A stretch of 64,000 nucleotides of DNA. It comes from Prostheceraeus crozeri (Eukaryota > Platyhelminthes > Polycladida > Euryleptidae). A model generated the notes under the pieces. It saw only the letters and a program-made list of their open reading frames with translations. It ran no database searches and was not told the origin of the DNA. A program made the position numbers and the translations under genes. Below are positions 22,393 through 33,276 of the stretch, one piece after another; positions within the stretch are counted from its first letter, which is position 1; each line of letters opens with the position of its first letter. The stretch covers positions 186,001-250,000 of the forward strand of contig CAJQUW010015655.1 of assembly GCA_907163375.1 (NCBI GenBank). Direction: 5' to 3'.

Positions 22393-22591
22393 TTAGCTGT
22401 TGTTGCAGTAAAAGGTCATAGTAAAGTCTACCGGAGAATTAGCTGCCTCAACAATAATTTTGAAACTTATAAAAGCGACTTCGGTGTCACTGAACTGCAG
22501 ATTTTCGGGCATAAAAGATAAAATGAGATTGCCAGTTTGAGTCAGTTCAGTTGTTTGTGTTCTCGGATCCCAAATAGTTAAGCTTTGTTTT
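22393..22591 (-). CDS. Terminal exon of an unrecognised, probably extracellular protein
   Basis: On the minus strand an acceptor TTTTTTCTAG is followed by a 65-codon open frame ending in TAA at 22393-22395. It includes LTIWDPRTQTTELTQTGNLI, LSFMPENLQFSDTEVAFISF and ends VDFTMTFYCNNS. The alternating hydrophobic pattern reads as beta strands and the tail has a Cys and an N-glycosylation-type NNS. It looks like the last strands of an extracellular beta-sandwich, but I do not recognise the family. Upstream exons were not joined with matching phase. Too short for ordinary ORF calling. Confidence 0.45.
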
Positions 22592-22599
22592 CTAGAAAA

Positions 22600-23655
22600 A
22601 ATGCGACAATGTATTCTAAAATGTAATTCCCCCTTTATTGTAATAGAATCATTTTCACTACGTCTTAAAATTAATGTATGAAAAATTATTCTCTATATAA
22701 TTTGGTGCACAAATGCGATTCCCAGCGTTCAAATACAGAATGTATCTACTTGTCACTTTCCAAAGAATTTAATAGCCACCAGATTCAATAGGCCAAATCA
22801 TGTTTATTCAATATTGAGGGGTTTCAATTTTCACGAAGCTACCTACAATCCACTGACAGAACTTCGATACCTAAAATGCTCTAAAATTCTATCTTTCCGA
22901 CAATACGATGTCTGAGATATCACCAAATAGTTTGGTCCTTCTTCAGATTACCGAAGTTGCTGTGAATATATTCTAATTATCGTTCAGCACAATTCTTCGG
23001 TTTATGCAACAACTTCACAGCACGCCTATCAAAATTAAGTGCTCTTTGAAATGGAATGTTAAATCACTGCTGAATAGTTCAAAACGTCTATTGAGAAAAA
23101 TAGGATATCTGTACAAGTTACCATGATGAATGAGCTGAAAGCATACAAACACCTCAGAGTGATTGTTCACTTCTTCTTCTTCGAATGATTCTTTAAAACT
23201 TCCGCATTTCAGTTGGGGAAATAACCTGAAATTAAAATTTCTGAATTGATCGGTAGGTTTAAATAAGAATTTCAATGCACATTTTTTGAATATTTCGTTT
23301 AAACAACGAATATCCGTAACATCAGGATATCTGTGAGCTTAAGTGTATTTCACTTTAATCTATTTATTTGAATGTCACTATGAAAGTTCCAGGAATACGA
23401 TAACAAAATTCACTACCATTTTGTTATATACATATGATAATTTAAGAAAAAAGGAAATAACGAAAAATGGTAAAAAACTGAAAATAAAGGACAATTTTCG
23501 AAAAAGCGGAAAATAAAGGAAATAGCGGAACTCTGGGTACCATGACTACTGATTGAAAGATAAGCACATCAAGTTGTGTTTCGACCCATACCTTTTCGAT
23601 AGTAGACAAGTTTATGAAACCATGTTGACTGCTGTTGACGGGAGGTAGTTTTTGT
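22600..23655. other. Stretch without firm genes; one possible small minus exon
   Basis: Mostly AT-rich. A 73-bp minus-strand segment at 23153-23225 has an acceptor (TTTAATTTCAG) and a GAG/GTGTTT donor and encodes LFPQLKCGSFKESFEEEEVN. Its phases do not fit the terminal exon at 22393-22591, so it is listed only as a possibility. Confidence 0.25.
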
Positions 23656-23852
23656 ACGTCATTTCCAAAAAACAATTTTGTTCGTCTCCCCGGGCTTTTT
23701 ATTGCAAGAAGTTAAGATAAAAACAAGTAGGTTACTTACAATTTATTGTAAATTTTATTGGTTTTATTGTAAATAGCCTACTTGTTTTTATCTTAACTTC
23801 TTGCAATAAAAAGCCCGGGGAGACGAACAAAATTGTTTTTTGGCAATGACGT
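23656..23852. repeat. Near-perfect hairpin, 78-bp arms and about 40-bp spacer
   Basis: The left arm 23656-23734 reads ACGTCATT.CCAAAAAACAA onward through CGTCTCCCCGGGCTTTTTATTG and AAAAACAAGTAGG. Its reverse complement follows at 23774-23852 with only one or two mismatches. The loop is TTTATTGTAAATTTTATTGG-like. Such identity between arms implies a recent origin or ongoing gene conversion. It could be a fold-back MITE or a hairpin RNA source. No target duplication was seen. Confidence 0.8.
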
Positions 23853-24153
23853 AAAAAGTTTATGAAAATATGAATATCCTACATTTGTCAAAATTGAGTT
23901 GACATTCAATCTCGCATCATAAAGGAGCCTCATCTCATTCGAGATTCGAGAACTCACATTCACAGTGATGAAATGATCGAAATTCATATCGTTTTCTAAA
24001 AATATATGACATAGCTTCAACGTGGAAGGAGTCTCGGATGCAGTGATACCTTCCAGGTATGTGACGGGAATTGACATAGTGCCGAGTAGTCAAACAAAGA
24101 GACAAAGGTCTTCTCAAGTGCCTCGATCTGTTCCGCGGAAGCGAGAAGCTTGA

Positions 24154-24435
24154 GTGAATAGACAGCTGCCAAATGAATGGTCCCTCTCTGATCAACGGCT
24201 TCATCTAGTGTTGATCGATGCGAAAGGAAAGAGAATGATTATGGGCGAACCAACCGTTCCCTGGGAAGTGAACGTTGAGGATGCCGATAAGAGGAAAGTT
24301 GCCAAATATGAAGAACTTGCCGAAGGGATTCAGAAACAAGGCTGGAAATGTGAGCTCATGCCCTTTGAAGTGGGATGCCGCGGTTTCGTTTGCAACTTAA
24401 AAGTTTCGCTTCCCATTGACGCTGAACTTAGCTAA
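24154..24435 (+). pseudogene. Retroelement ORF C-terminal fragment (VEVGCRGF-type)
   Basis: The 93-codon frame contains VPWEVNVEDADKRKVAKYEE, LAEGIQKQGWKCELMPFEVG and CRGFV. The pattern (a K-x-x-KY-x-x-L helix, GW-x-x-x-x-x-P-x-EVGCRGF) recurs just past the reverse transcriptase in many animal retroelement proteins of the 'uncharacterised reverse transcriptase' type. The upstream polymerase is absent here, so it is a 5'-truncated relic. It sits 300 bp from the hairpin at 23656-23852, with no proven link. Confidence 0.55.
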
Positions 24436-25174
24436 AAATATGTCGAATATTATTGCTGAGTACGGTAACAATTAACTTTAATATTCCTCATGCAAACATG
24501 ATGTGTGATTTCGTCTCCTTGCAGAAGCTCTATGTTATACAATGAACCTACATCTTGAAAATATCGTAGTACTGAAGGCTCATGGAAATATATTTAAGGA
24601 CATAATTTTAAAAAACTATATTTCAGATAAACAGACTGACAAAAATCTTTTTGAGACCCTATTCTGACCGGAAAAAGTAGAAAATAGTATACTTTTTTTC
24701 TTAAAAATAAAAACAAGAAATTTTTTGTAAATCTTTAAAAAAAAGATCAAACAAGCATGTGAACAAGATTATCAATCATACACGAGATACCGATTTTGTA
24801 ACTTCCTCTTATATTGCCCTTCAAACTGCGCATTATGATGCAAGCTATGATATGATTATGTTCAAGCAAAGGAGATTATCATGTTATTTGAGCAAATCAT
24901 TGTTTACTTTTCTTCCTTTTTCTCCTTGACACAATTTAGTGCTTATTTTTCACTGCTTTATAATCAAAAAGTCAATGAATGGATATACACTTATCAGTGG
25001 CGCAGTCTCCGTGCTTGCTATCAGATTTTCAAGATTTGCAGCACTGATGATATATTCATGTAGTACATACAAACTATTTATAAAGAAAGGGTTCTAGATG
25101 CATAAAATCATTTAATGGTAGGTACGGTCGCAAGAAGCAATCCATCCAACTCTATTATTGTCCGACATTAACCG
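24436..25174. other. Intergenic, nothing recognised
   Basis: AT-rich sequence with several homopolymer runs (24690-24750). No exon, repeat boundary or RNA gene was recognised. Confidence 0.5.
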
Positions 25175-25310
25175 GCGCAGTGACCTTGTGGTAGCGTGTT
25201 CGATATACCTCAAGAAAATCAGAATTCAAACCTTTCAGTTAAAATAGGTGCAGTTTGCATTCTCGCAAAACACTCAACACCAATGAATCCCACATCTCCA
25301 TCAAGCGGCT
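25175..25310 (+). repeat. Degenerate tRNA-derived SINE copy
   Basis: GCAGTGACCTTGTGGTAGCGTG matches the A-box region of the SINE at 39642-39800. It is followed by AATTCAAACC (decayed B box), then the same body: TTAAAATAGG.GCA and CACTCAACACCAATGAATCC. It is more diverged than the 39.6-kb copy. Confidence 0.6.
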
Positions 25311-26864
25311 CAAGATCTTGAAGAAATGCAATAAAAGAGAATGAATGATGAAATTACTTTCATTCTCCACTTGTCGCACAGTAACGGTGTAAGAAGTCAC
25401 AGAACAGCATCTTCTAATTCACTTGCACCTACAGTTGTGAGACTGACGTATGACCAGTGCGACTTCTTTGCAAGTGTCGTGCAGCACATTGAACCGATTT
25501 CTATGTAATTGCCGAAACTCTACCTCAATAATTCAACAATTAGATCCAAAAAATGAGTGAGTTTCAAACACAAAAGTCATTTAACTTTGTTGCCTGCTAC
25601 ATAACAGTAAAATGAACATCTCAACGAATAGAAGATCCGTCTGAGCTGCTGATATCCAATCAAGAAAGCTCTTGACTTGCGATGTCTAAAGAGGCGTGCT
25701 CTAGTTGATCATTTTACGTCATAGAAGTCCATTCTCTCCATCATAGCAATAGCAGCTGAAAGTTAATCATGAAGTTAGCTACAAAAATAGAAAACACAAC
25801 AGTGAGATAGAGAACATTAGGGTAAGTTTGCGAACAATGCTTCCTACCTAAGTCACGGATTTCTGTCTAAATGCAGCAGTCCTAGAAATTGAGCGTTATG
25901 GACAAAGATCGACAATGATAAAATGATATCATCTGAAATTTCTGTTCCATTATATTTTCTGATCACAGATTCTTCGCATTTTGTATTGAAGCAAATTTAG
26001 TCTCTTTCGTTTGTTCGTATGTCCTTCCGCACTCCTTGATTCATGTAGCGAAAAGCAACAGGCTATTGTCTGTCAGTCTGTCTATCACACAAAGTGACAA
26101 ACAACTCATTAATAATACTGTCTTGATGTTTTTGAAGTCTTGACTGTAATCTAAATATTTTTAGCCTTTTCTTCGTACTTAGATACTGTTGGCCTAACTG
26201 CATAATGTGGGCATATTTATAATTCGAGTGTATAAAGCTTAAATCAAAACTTGGGATGTCTAATGTATAGGCCATAGGCCCTACCTAACTTTTGATATAC
26301 AAGAAACTTTGTATGACTAAACTGCTTTCTTCGGTCTTCCATTATTTGGAATATATTGATGCTGCATGCAATCTAATTTTAACTTCATTGCTAGGAGCAG
26401 TAAAAGTAGCATGGTAGCAGTGTAAATCGGAAAATTCGTATGACTAGGTCTATTTACGGTGCAGGCCTACGTATATTTCACTAAAAAACGGTTTCAGAAG
26501 TCATTGGTCACGCGGTCCGATATCTATGATTCAAAAAACTCATACATCGAGAAGGTGATGTCAGTTTGGCAGAAAACTGTAGCAACAATTCGGTTACACC
26601 ACCCTCAATTAAACTCGCGCTCGCATAAGCGCCCGTGGTGAAACCTTTAGTTATGATTTTCGCATCACTCCATCACAAGATCAATGTCATACTCTATGCC
26701 CAATGTGCAATTTGGATTCAAAAGTTTCAAAAATTCATTTGCCTATGTATTATGTCCTCATGCACTCGAAAGACGAAATAAACAGAAAAGCGAAAGTCAA
26801 ACAAATCACAAGCGGATCATTGTACGCGTATACTTACGAGGAGAGATTTTCAAAACAGATTGGC
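25311..26864. other. 3' flank of the K2P gene; one possible tiny minus exon
   Basis: Mostly featureless. At 25713-25757 on the minus strand an acceptor TTAACTTTCAG precedes 14 codons reading IAMMERMDFYDVK and a stop. It is protein-like but too short to assign. The DNA from 26864 downward is the likely 3' UTR and flank of the potassium channel gene. Confidence 0.3.
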
Positions 26865-27092
26865 TCAGCAGTTACTCTGTTGAATATTCCGAACATTTTC
26901 CGGAATGACATCACCTTCATGAGCATAGTCATCACCATCGTCAAACTCTGGATCCACGAGACCAAGTTTTTCACCAAGCCAGCGAAATTTCGCGGCGATT
27001 TCGTCTTGAATAAGATTGAGACACATTGAAAGAATGGCAAGTCCAAATAAACAATACAATGCGCCCACGACCAATTCAATGGCTGTTTCTTT
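26865..27092 (-). CDS. K2P potassium channel, last exon (TM4 and C-terminus)
   Basis: The acceptor CAAAATTGCAG ends at 27093. The exon runs 75 codons in phase 0 to TGA at 26865. It encodes ETAIELVVGALYCLFGLAIL and SMCLNLIQDEI, the fourth transmembrane helix with the LAxxxMCxNLxQ(E/D)E signature of K2P channels just after the second pore. An acidic cytoplasmic tail follows (LVDPEFDDGDDYAHEGDVIP). The upstream exon at 56200-56442 carries TM3 and pore 2 and ends in phase 0, so the pair reads on in frame. The tail is short for the family. K2P channels set resting membrane potential by background potassium leak in the plasma membrane. Confidence 0.8.
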   Translation of the reverse strand, partial: KETAIELVVGALYCLFGLAILSMCLNLIQDEIAAKFRWLGEKLGLVDPEFDDGDDYAHEGDVIPENVRNIQQSNC

Positions 27093-27484
27093 CTGCAATT
27101 TTGAATGATGAATAAAAGGAAACATGTAATCGTTGGAAAAATCATTGAATACGTCATTACAGAAAAGTTTGAAAACTGGCTGTGATAGAGAAGGGCCTGC
27201 CTACTGCTTGTGAAATATTAGATATTTACCACATACTGCACTGGTGAAAGAAAACCAGCTGTCGGTTGGGCATCTAAACCGGTCGGGGGAAAGAAAATGC
27301 GTAGTTATTAGAAGGCCGATTTTAAAAAACCAATTTTCAAACAAATGCTATTTCCTGTATTTCAACAATCTCAAAAACAGTAGCTACACTGTGATGAAAC
27401 ACTAGATGTACCACAATGGATACGAAACTTGTCAACCACTGTAATGTACTAATAGTTATTCACTTTTTCCGGGGCCTCAGTCCG

Positions 27485-27900
27485 CATGCTATCCTTCTTT
27501 CCTCTCGGTAGTTGTTTCGTTCTTCCGTGTCCTCTTCTTCGGAGGTTGAAGTCTCCATGGAATCAATGCTATACCTTTTCCAAGTTAGCAAAATGCTCGC
27601 TCATCGTCATCCTAAGTAGGTGCTATCTAGAGAATGAGAATGACGCTAGGCGCCCGAGGGACGCTTTCTGATGACTTATTTTACTTGGTTTGTGATGTTC
27701 AATGAAATTGACGCGGTTCACATTGACATTCGCGCTCAATGGCAGCTACCTAGTCTAAAGAAAAACACTAAGTTATTCACAGGGCACTTAGTAGTTGATC
27801 TAAGTACTGTGACAGAAAAACTGCGTGCTGAAATAAACTGTAATTTGGCGCCAGATTGGTCTCTTCATACAAACTTTTTCTTGTGATAGAAAAATTTCAG
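27485..27900. other. Stretch upstream of the Penelope ORF, nothing assigned
   Basis: Open plus-strand frames at 27486-27671 and 27671-27886 have no recognised similarity. No reverse-transcriptase motif (such as YxDD) precedes the Penelope C-terminal domain here, so the retroelement is 5' truncated near 27900. Confidence 0.4.
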
Positions 27901-27933
27901 ATTGAGGCTTATATTTACATTTTTTTAAGTCAT

Positions 27934-28641
27934 GTTCCGATGTCTAATAAGAGAGGATTGGTTCGATGTTTATTTGATAGAGCCCGTTGTATATGTTCTG
28001 ATTGTTCTTGGGAGGCCGAGTGTCGTTTTTTATTTGACACTTTGAAGGCCAACGGTTATCCTGAGCAGTTCATACTGAAGTACTATACTGCAAAAAAGGA
28101 ACTACCGACTTTTGGTCCCAAATGTAAACCTGTTTACATTCGTGTTCCTTTTCTGCATGATAGGTTTTCCACAGTTTTTTATAAGAAATTAAGTCGTGTC
28201 ACTAAAAGTGTTTGTCCTGCCATCGATCCTGTTGTAACACATAGTACGAGATCTATTTCTGTTTGTTCTCTGAAGGATGAGTTGCACTTCGAGTGTAAGG
28301 CCCGTGTTGTGTATAAGTTTTCTTGTGGTTGTGGATGCAGCTACGTGGGCCGCACTCAACGTGCTTTGTCTGCCAGAGTGTCTGAGCATCTAACAGCATG
28401 GATATACTCTTGTGGTTTTCGTCCTCGCTCAAAGTCTTTGCCAGATAGCGCTGTTGCCAGGCATGTTATGTCATGCAACCTTTTTGACAAGTCTGTTCCT
28501 CCAGTCAGTCATTTTTCTGTACTGGCTCATTCTGACCCTGTTTTTCTTCTAAGCATTTTGGAGTCATTATTGATAAAATTGTACAAACCTGCTTTGTGTA
28601 TCCAGAAACAATTCATTTTCTCTCTTGCTTTGCCTTGGTAG
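27934..28641 (+). pseudogene. Penelope-like retroelement, thumb and GIY-YIG endonuclease fragment
   Basis: The frame from MSNKRGLVRCLFDRARCICS runs to the stop at 28639-28641, about 235 codons. The N-terminal part (RGLVRCLFDRARCICSD..., then LFDTLKANGYPEQFI) is the post-polymerase region of Penelope-like elements. The C-terminal part has VVYKFSCGCGCSYVGRTQRA, the GIY-YIG nuclease core (YVGRT) preceded by the closely spaced Cys residues typical of PLE nucleases, then the Arg-containing helix (ALSARVSEH) and the Glu of LESLLIKLYKP. These elements insert by reverse transcription primed at an endonuclease nick. The polymerase is missing, so the copy is truncated, although this frame is uninterrupted. 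Confidence 0.85.
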
Positions 28642-28745
28642 ATTTCTATGTTAGTTCTGTCCGTCATTCCGTCCTTTTGAGTTGCTGTCATTTTGCTGTG
28701 TCAGTGTCGATTGCATTAGTGTATTATTGTCAGTTAACCGGTGTC

Positions 28746-28780
28746 CACCCTTGAGAAGAGCCGGCGAAAACGTTCGGGTG
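28746..28780 (+). ncRNA. Hammerhead-like motif 3' of the Penelope ORF (degenerate)
   Basis: CACCC at 28746-28750 pairs with GGGTG at 28776-28780. Between them lie TTGAGAAG, GCCGGC and CGAAAACG. This is the layout C-U-G-A-box, short stem, GAAA-box seen in the hammerhead ribozyme motifs that Penelope-like elements carry near their ends. The CTGATGA box is altered, so cleavage activity is doubtful. It lies 105 bp past the ORF stop, where a terminal repeat would be expected. Confidence 0.4.
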
Positions 28781-28947
28781 TTAACTTTTTTCCTTTGACT
28801 TATTTTAACTTTCAATAAATTATGATTTCGAGAATAGTTGTGTTTGCGGTGTACAAATTCATCAACGACAGACATTGCTTCAATTATAGAAAAATTTTTT
28901 GAAAAAAATTTCTTCACTACTGTGAGGAAAAAATTAGCTGATTTTTA

Positions 28948-29592
28948 GGCCTTCAGGTACTTATGGATTATCTCCCCCTTATGTTTTCAAATTTGTCTAA
29001 AATCTGCAAAAGTGAATCAATCGTCACCAAAGTTCGGGTAAACGTACTTAAGCATAATTATTTTCTACCCACATACAAAAGTTTATGAAGATCAGACGAC
29101 AAGCTCTTCTTGCATTAGAGACGGTGACGTGAAGTGTAGCGATGCCAACAGCTTCATCTGACTTCGTCTGTTCGACGCATCATTGTTGCTCGTGCGTGCA
29201 TTGTTCTCTCCCTCTTCGTCTCATCCACTGCCATTTGAAATCTTCCCGCAACCACTACTTTGCCACACCTTTTTAAGAAGCAAATTAATGTAAGGGATGT
29301 GGCCTGGTCATCATCGCTTCACGAGTTGTCGGGAAATGACGTTGTTGACCTCAAGTGTCTTCTGCTCAGACGGTGAGGTCATAAGATAGATCAAGCTGCC
29401 GGCATCGCTGCACTTCACGTTAACGCTCCTAATTCAAAAACTGCTTCTCCGAATTGCCGAAAACTTGGTATGCGGCTAGAGAATATCCCCACTTACATGT
29501 GTTTGAAGTTTTGTGACGATTGATTCATTTCTATGGCTTTTAGACAAATTTGAAAACATGGGGTTGGGAGATAACCCATAAGCACCGGCCTT
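28948..29592. mobile_element. Fold-back MITE, about 645 bp
   Basis: The two halves are inverted copies of each other. Left: TTATGGATTATCTCCC, ATGTTTTCAAATTTGTCTAAA and GAATCAATCGTCAC. Right: the complements GTGACGATTGATTC, TTTAGACAAATTTGAAAACAT and GGGAGATAACCCATAA. Further inside, CACGTCAC/GTGACGTGAAG-type and TGAAGTGTAGCGATGCC/GGCATCGCTGCACTTCA pairs show that the arms exceed 200 bp. The symmetry axis is near 29270. No ORF; the exact termini are uncertain. Confidence 0.75.
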
Positions 29593-30182
29593 CAACCACT
29601 GGCCTTCAGAAATAACATATTTTGAAAGCCTCGGAAAAATAAGTAATTGGCCGGTTTTTTTGTCGCCAGTGCAGTATATTCACTTTAGCTGCCATGTCAG
29701 TACATGAATGAGGGACGAAACGCAAGAGCTACATCGCCTTCTACATCTGCAGATTAACATAAAATGCATATGTTGTATCTATAACGATGGAAACAATATG
29801 ACGTCTTGGTCACATCACAAGAAAATTTCAGAAGAATTCAAATAACTTTCTAAAATAGATTTTAAAATATTCGATTATTTCAAAGCTTCAACCCCGAAAT
29901 TAAGAGGGAATATGCTGGTTATGTGATTATCTGACAGATAATTAAGTATCGCCGTGACGGAGCGTGTAGTGGGAGATTGAATATCACAGCACGTTTTCCT
30001 CATAAACATATCAATGAAAAGTTATATATTCATAATAACAATGCTGCAAGCATTCTGAAAATATATACTGTAATTTATCAAATTGCTGGATAAATGCAGC
30101 ATTTCAATGAAAATGAACCGGCGGTAGTCTTTCACTGTCTCGGTTCATCATGAAACCAATCACATTCCGACATTCTGTTATA

Positions 30183-30904
30183 GTCCGGCAGCCAGAGCGA
30201 GTTTCTGCAGGGAACGAGGACGAAAGTGAGACTTTCATACAATGATGTACACCCCTTGCCTACTACGAATCGGCACGTCTGCCGAGTTCTAGTGAGTTCC
30301 TCTTCTTGTCAGACAGAGTGAAAGAAAAACAGATGTAAATCCAATGGGACGCAGATTGCAGTTTTTGGTTATAATGAAATTTTCTATGTTTTCTCTGTTT
30401 AAACGAAAAGTACTAAGCCCACAGTCACAATTTTTGACATAGAAGTCTTCAGATCATTTCCTATGATGTTCATGCACCCCTGTCTATTAACCTACACACA
30501 TTTAGATTTGACGAGCCTCTTAATGTCGGTGAACACAAGCATTTTGAGCAACTTTATCCACATTCAACTACATTCTCGCATACATCGCCGATCAGAAGCA
30601 TGATAATAGCAGATGCACGTCATAGGAAATGACCTAAAGACATTCCATGTCAAATATTATGACTGTGGGCTTAGTACTTATCGCTTAATTAGAGAAAACA
30701 TAGAAAATTTCATTTTAACCAAAAACTGCAATCTGCGTCCCATTGGATTTACATCTGTTTTTCTTTGATACTGTCTGACAAGAAGAGGAACTCACTAGAA
30801 CTCGGCAGACGCAGCGATTCGTAGTAGGCATAGGGTATACATCATTCTGTGAAAGTCTCACTTTCGGCCTCGTTCCCTGCAGAAACTCGTTCTGGCTGCC
30901 GTAC
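30183..30904 (+). mobile_element. Fold-back MITE family P, copy 1 (full length)
   Basis: Ends GTCCGGCAGCCAGAGCGAG and its near complement CTCGTTCTGGCTGCCGTAC. TA precedes the left end (30181-30182). Arms of about 300 bp are inverted copies of each other, around a unique core of about 130 bp (GAGCCTCTTAATGTCGG, CGCATACATCGCCGATCAG). No coding capacity. Orientation is set by the core. Confidence 0.85.
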
Positions 30905-31390
30905 TTTTAACTTTGAACGTGAATTGTGAAACTATGATAACAAAACATTGAAATTTATGAAATTAGGAAATCCTTACCCTCATCAGATTGATTATGCTAC
31001 TGCGATTTATTTGCAGTGTAGATCACATGAATCGGTTTGGTAGATCGAGTACAATCGTAAATAATGACTTTGGTAATAAGCGTCTGTTAACTGTCACTTG
31101 TTATCAAGTGATTTCTTTGATCTAGTTTTCTTGATACTTGACCAAAATCACCGAAACGGACGTCGTTTGGATCGAAATGTTATGGAGAATGCGATGGTAT
31201 CATTCATTTTGCAATCAGAAGCAAAAAGTTTTTTCTAGAATGGAAAACTGTTGTTGAAATGGGTTGAGACCAATTTGAGAGCTCGGCAACCGAGCTGCGT
31301 GTGAACGCCATCTGCGGCTTAACGCTGAGAAGCCATTTAGCTCGGCAGAAAATAGCCATAAAACCGTGCTCTGTCTGAACGGGCGTTGTA

Positions 31391-32118
31391 GTCCGGCAGC
31401 CAGAACGAGTTTCTACAGGGAACGAGGACGAAAGTGAGACTTTCATACAATGATGTACACCCTATGCCTACTACGAATCGCTGCGTCTGCCGAGTTCTAG
31501 TGAGTTCCTCTTCTTGTCAGACAAGATCAAAGAAAAACACATGTAAATCCAATGGGACGCAGATTGCAGTTTTTGGTTAAAATGAAATTTTCTATGTTTT
31601 CTCTAATTAAGCGATAAGTACTAAGGGATTAAGCGATAAGTCATAATTTTTGACATGGAATGTCTTCACGTCATTTCCTATGATGTGCACGTGATATTAT
31701 GCTTCTGATCGGCGATGTATGCGAGAATGTGGTTGAATGTGGATAAAGTTGCTCAAAATGTTTGTGTTTGCCGACATTAAGAGGCTCGCCAAATCTAGAT
31801 GTGTTTGGTTTTATAGACAGGGGAGCATGAAGATGAAAAGAAATGACCTGAAGACATTCAATGCCAAAAATTAAGACTGTGAGCTTAGTACTTATCGCTT
31901 AATTAGAGAAAACATAGAAAATTTCATTATAACCAAAAACTGCAATCTGCGTCCCATTGGATTTACATGTGTTTTTCTTTGATACTGTCTGACAAGAAGA
32001 GGAACTCACTAGAACTCGGCAGACGTGCCGATTCGTAGTCGGTATATGGTGTACATCATTCTGTGAAAGTCTCACTTTCGGCTTCGTTCCCTGCAGAAAC
32101 TCGTTCTGGCTGCCGGAC
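31391..32118 (-). mobile_element. Fold-back MITE family P, copy 2 (full length, opposite core)
   Basis: Ends GTCCGGCAGCCAGAACGAG and CTCGTTCTGGCTGCCGGAC, with TA on both sides (31389-31390, 32119-32120). The core reads CTGATCGGCGATGTATGCG then CCGACATTAAGAGGCTC, the reverse complement of copy 1's core, so this copy is inserted in the other orientation 487 bp away. Confidence 0.88.
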
Positions 32119-32430
32119 TATTAAAGGAATAGTAACATTATGACAACGCAGAGATAATATTCAGAAGATGCAGTACTACTCTCAGAATATAAGTATTGTG
32201 CTTGAATCTCCTAAACTGTCTCTCGGATTGAATTTTCAAAACTGATTATCAACTTTGCTTTCTATCAAAATTATAGAATTCAAATGAGTCCACTAGAATT
32301 TTACAACTCATCAGGCATGAGTATGGACCGCAGTTTTATGTGAGTAAATAGATAATCAATCAATATTCCAAAGTAAGCAGCGATAGCCAATAAAATAAAT
32401 ATTTACCTGTAAAAGTAAATGAGTCTAACG

Positions 32431-33090
32431 CAGGGGTGCGGAGTCGGAGTCCCTCCGGACTCCGGCCTATAACTAGACCTGAAGTAAAATACAAACAAAT
32501 TATTTATCCTCGTGCATAGCTGTCACTGTCAACTTTCTGCGTCAAACAAAAGTGCAGAGACAGCAGTACATGCAAAGCTTGTAATAGTTGAGGGAATGAT
32601 CCGCTATAGTGAAAAAGGATTGTCTTTTCACTCAGTGATTTAGTACAGAAGACAAGCCCTTCTTAACCTCGATCACACCTACGCACCTAAGGTCACATCA
32701 GAGACAAAAATGAAATATTAGTCTGTTTGAGAACATTACCTCTTACCCTCACGTTAATCGTGTGTGATGACTCCTCCAAAGTGCATATTGAAATGGAAAG
32801 TGTAGTCATATTTTTGAAGAAGTGGTGTATCTTCCTGTCTGCTAGAGACTGGAGAAAAACCGTGTGAAGCACACATCAGAAAGATGGGAGGAGTCGAGTC
32901 GCATGCATCCAACTTAAAGCGACATTTGATGGACTCATCGAAAATGATTGATGATTGATAATTGATACAGGAATGATCACTAAACATAAGTTCAGGTAAG
33001 CCCATAATGAACTATGCTGTAGGTTACCATTTTTTTCAAAAACTAGGCTTGCAACCCGGAGTCGGAGTCCTATCAGCCCCCGCATCCCTG
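32431..33090 (+). mobile_element. Non-autonomous hAT with BED zinc finger, copy 1
   Basis: Flanked by a perfect 8-bp duplication GTCTAACG (32423-32430 and 33091-33098). The ends CAGGGGTGCGGAGTCGGAG and CCGCATCCCTG are hAT-like. A plus-strand segment at 32836-32958 encodes CLLETGEKPCEAHIRKMGGV followed by ESHASNLKRHL, a BED-type zinc finger with the Cys pair and the S-N-L-x-R-H-L signature. No DDE-type catalytic domain is present. The retained finger suggests an internally deleted derivative of an autonomous hAT. Confidence 0.85.
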
Positions 33091-33276
33091 GTCTAACGTA
33101 CCCGAAGTGTTTTCACAATTTCACAGCAGTTAGTACTTCGAAAATGATCTTGGTTAGGGACTATTTCATAAATTATCATCCCTTGAACAGAATGATCCCG
33201 ATCATAGCTGACAACTGGTTATGTACGTCTTATGTACCACGTTAATTTCACCCTCGAAAGTGCATAGCATTAAATA

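Noticed and set aside
31204-31446. 80-codon minus frame
   Set aside because: It is formed by the left arm of MITE family P and flanking DNA; no protein similarity.
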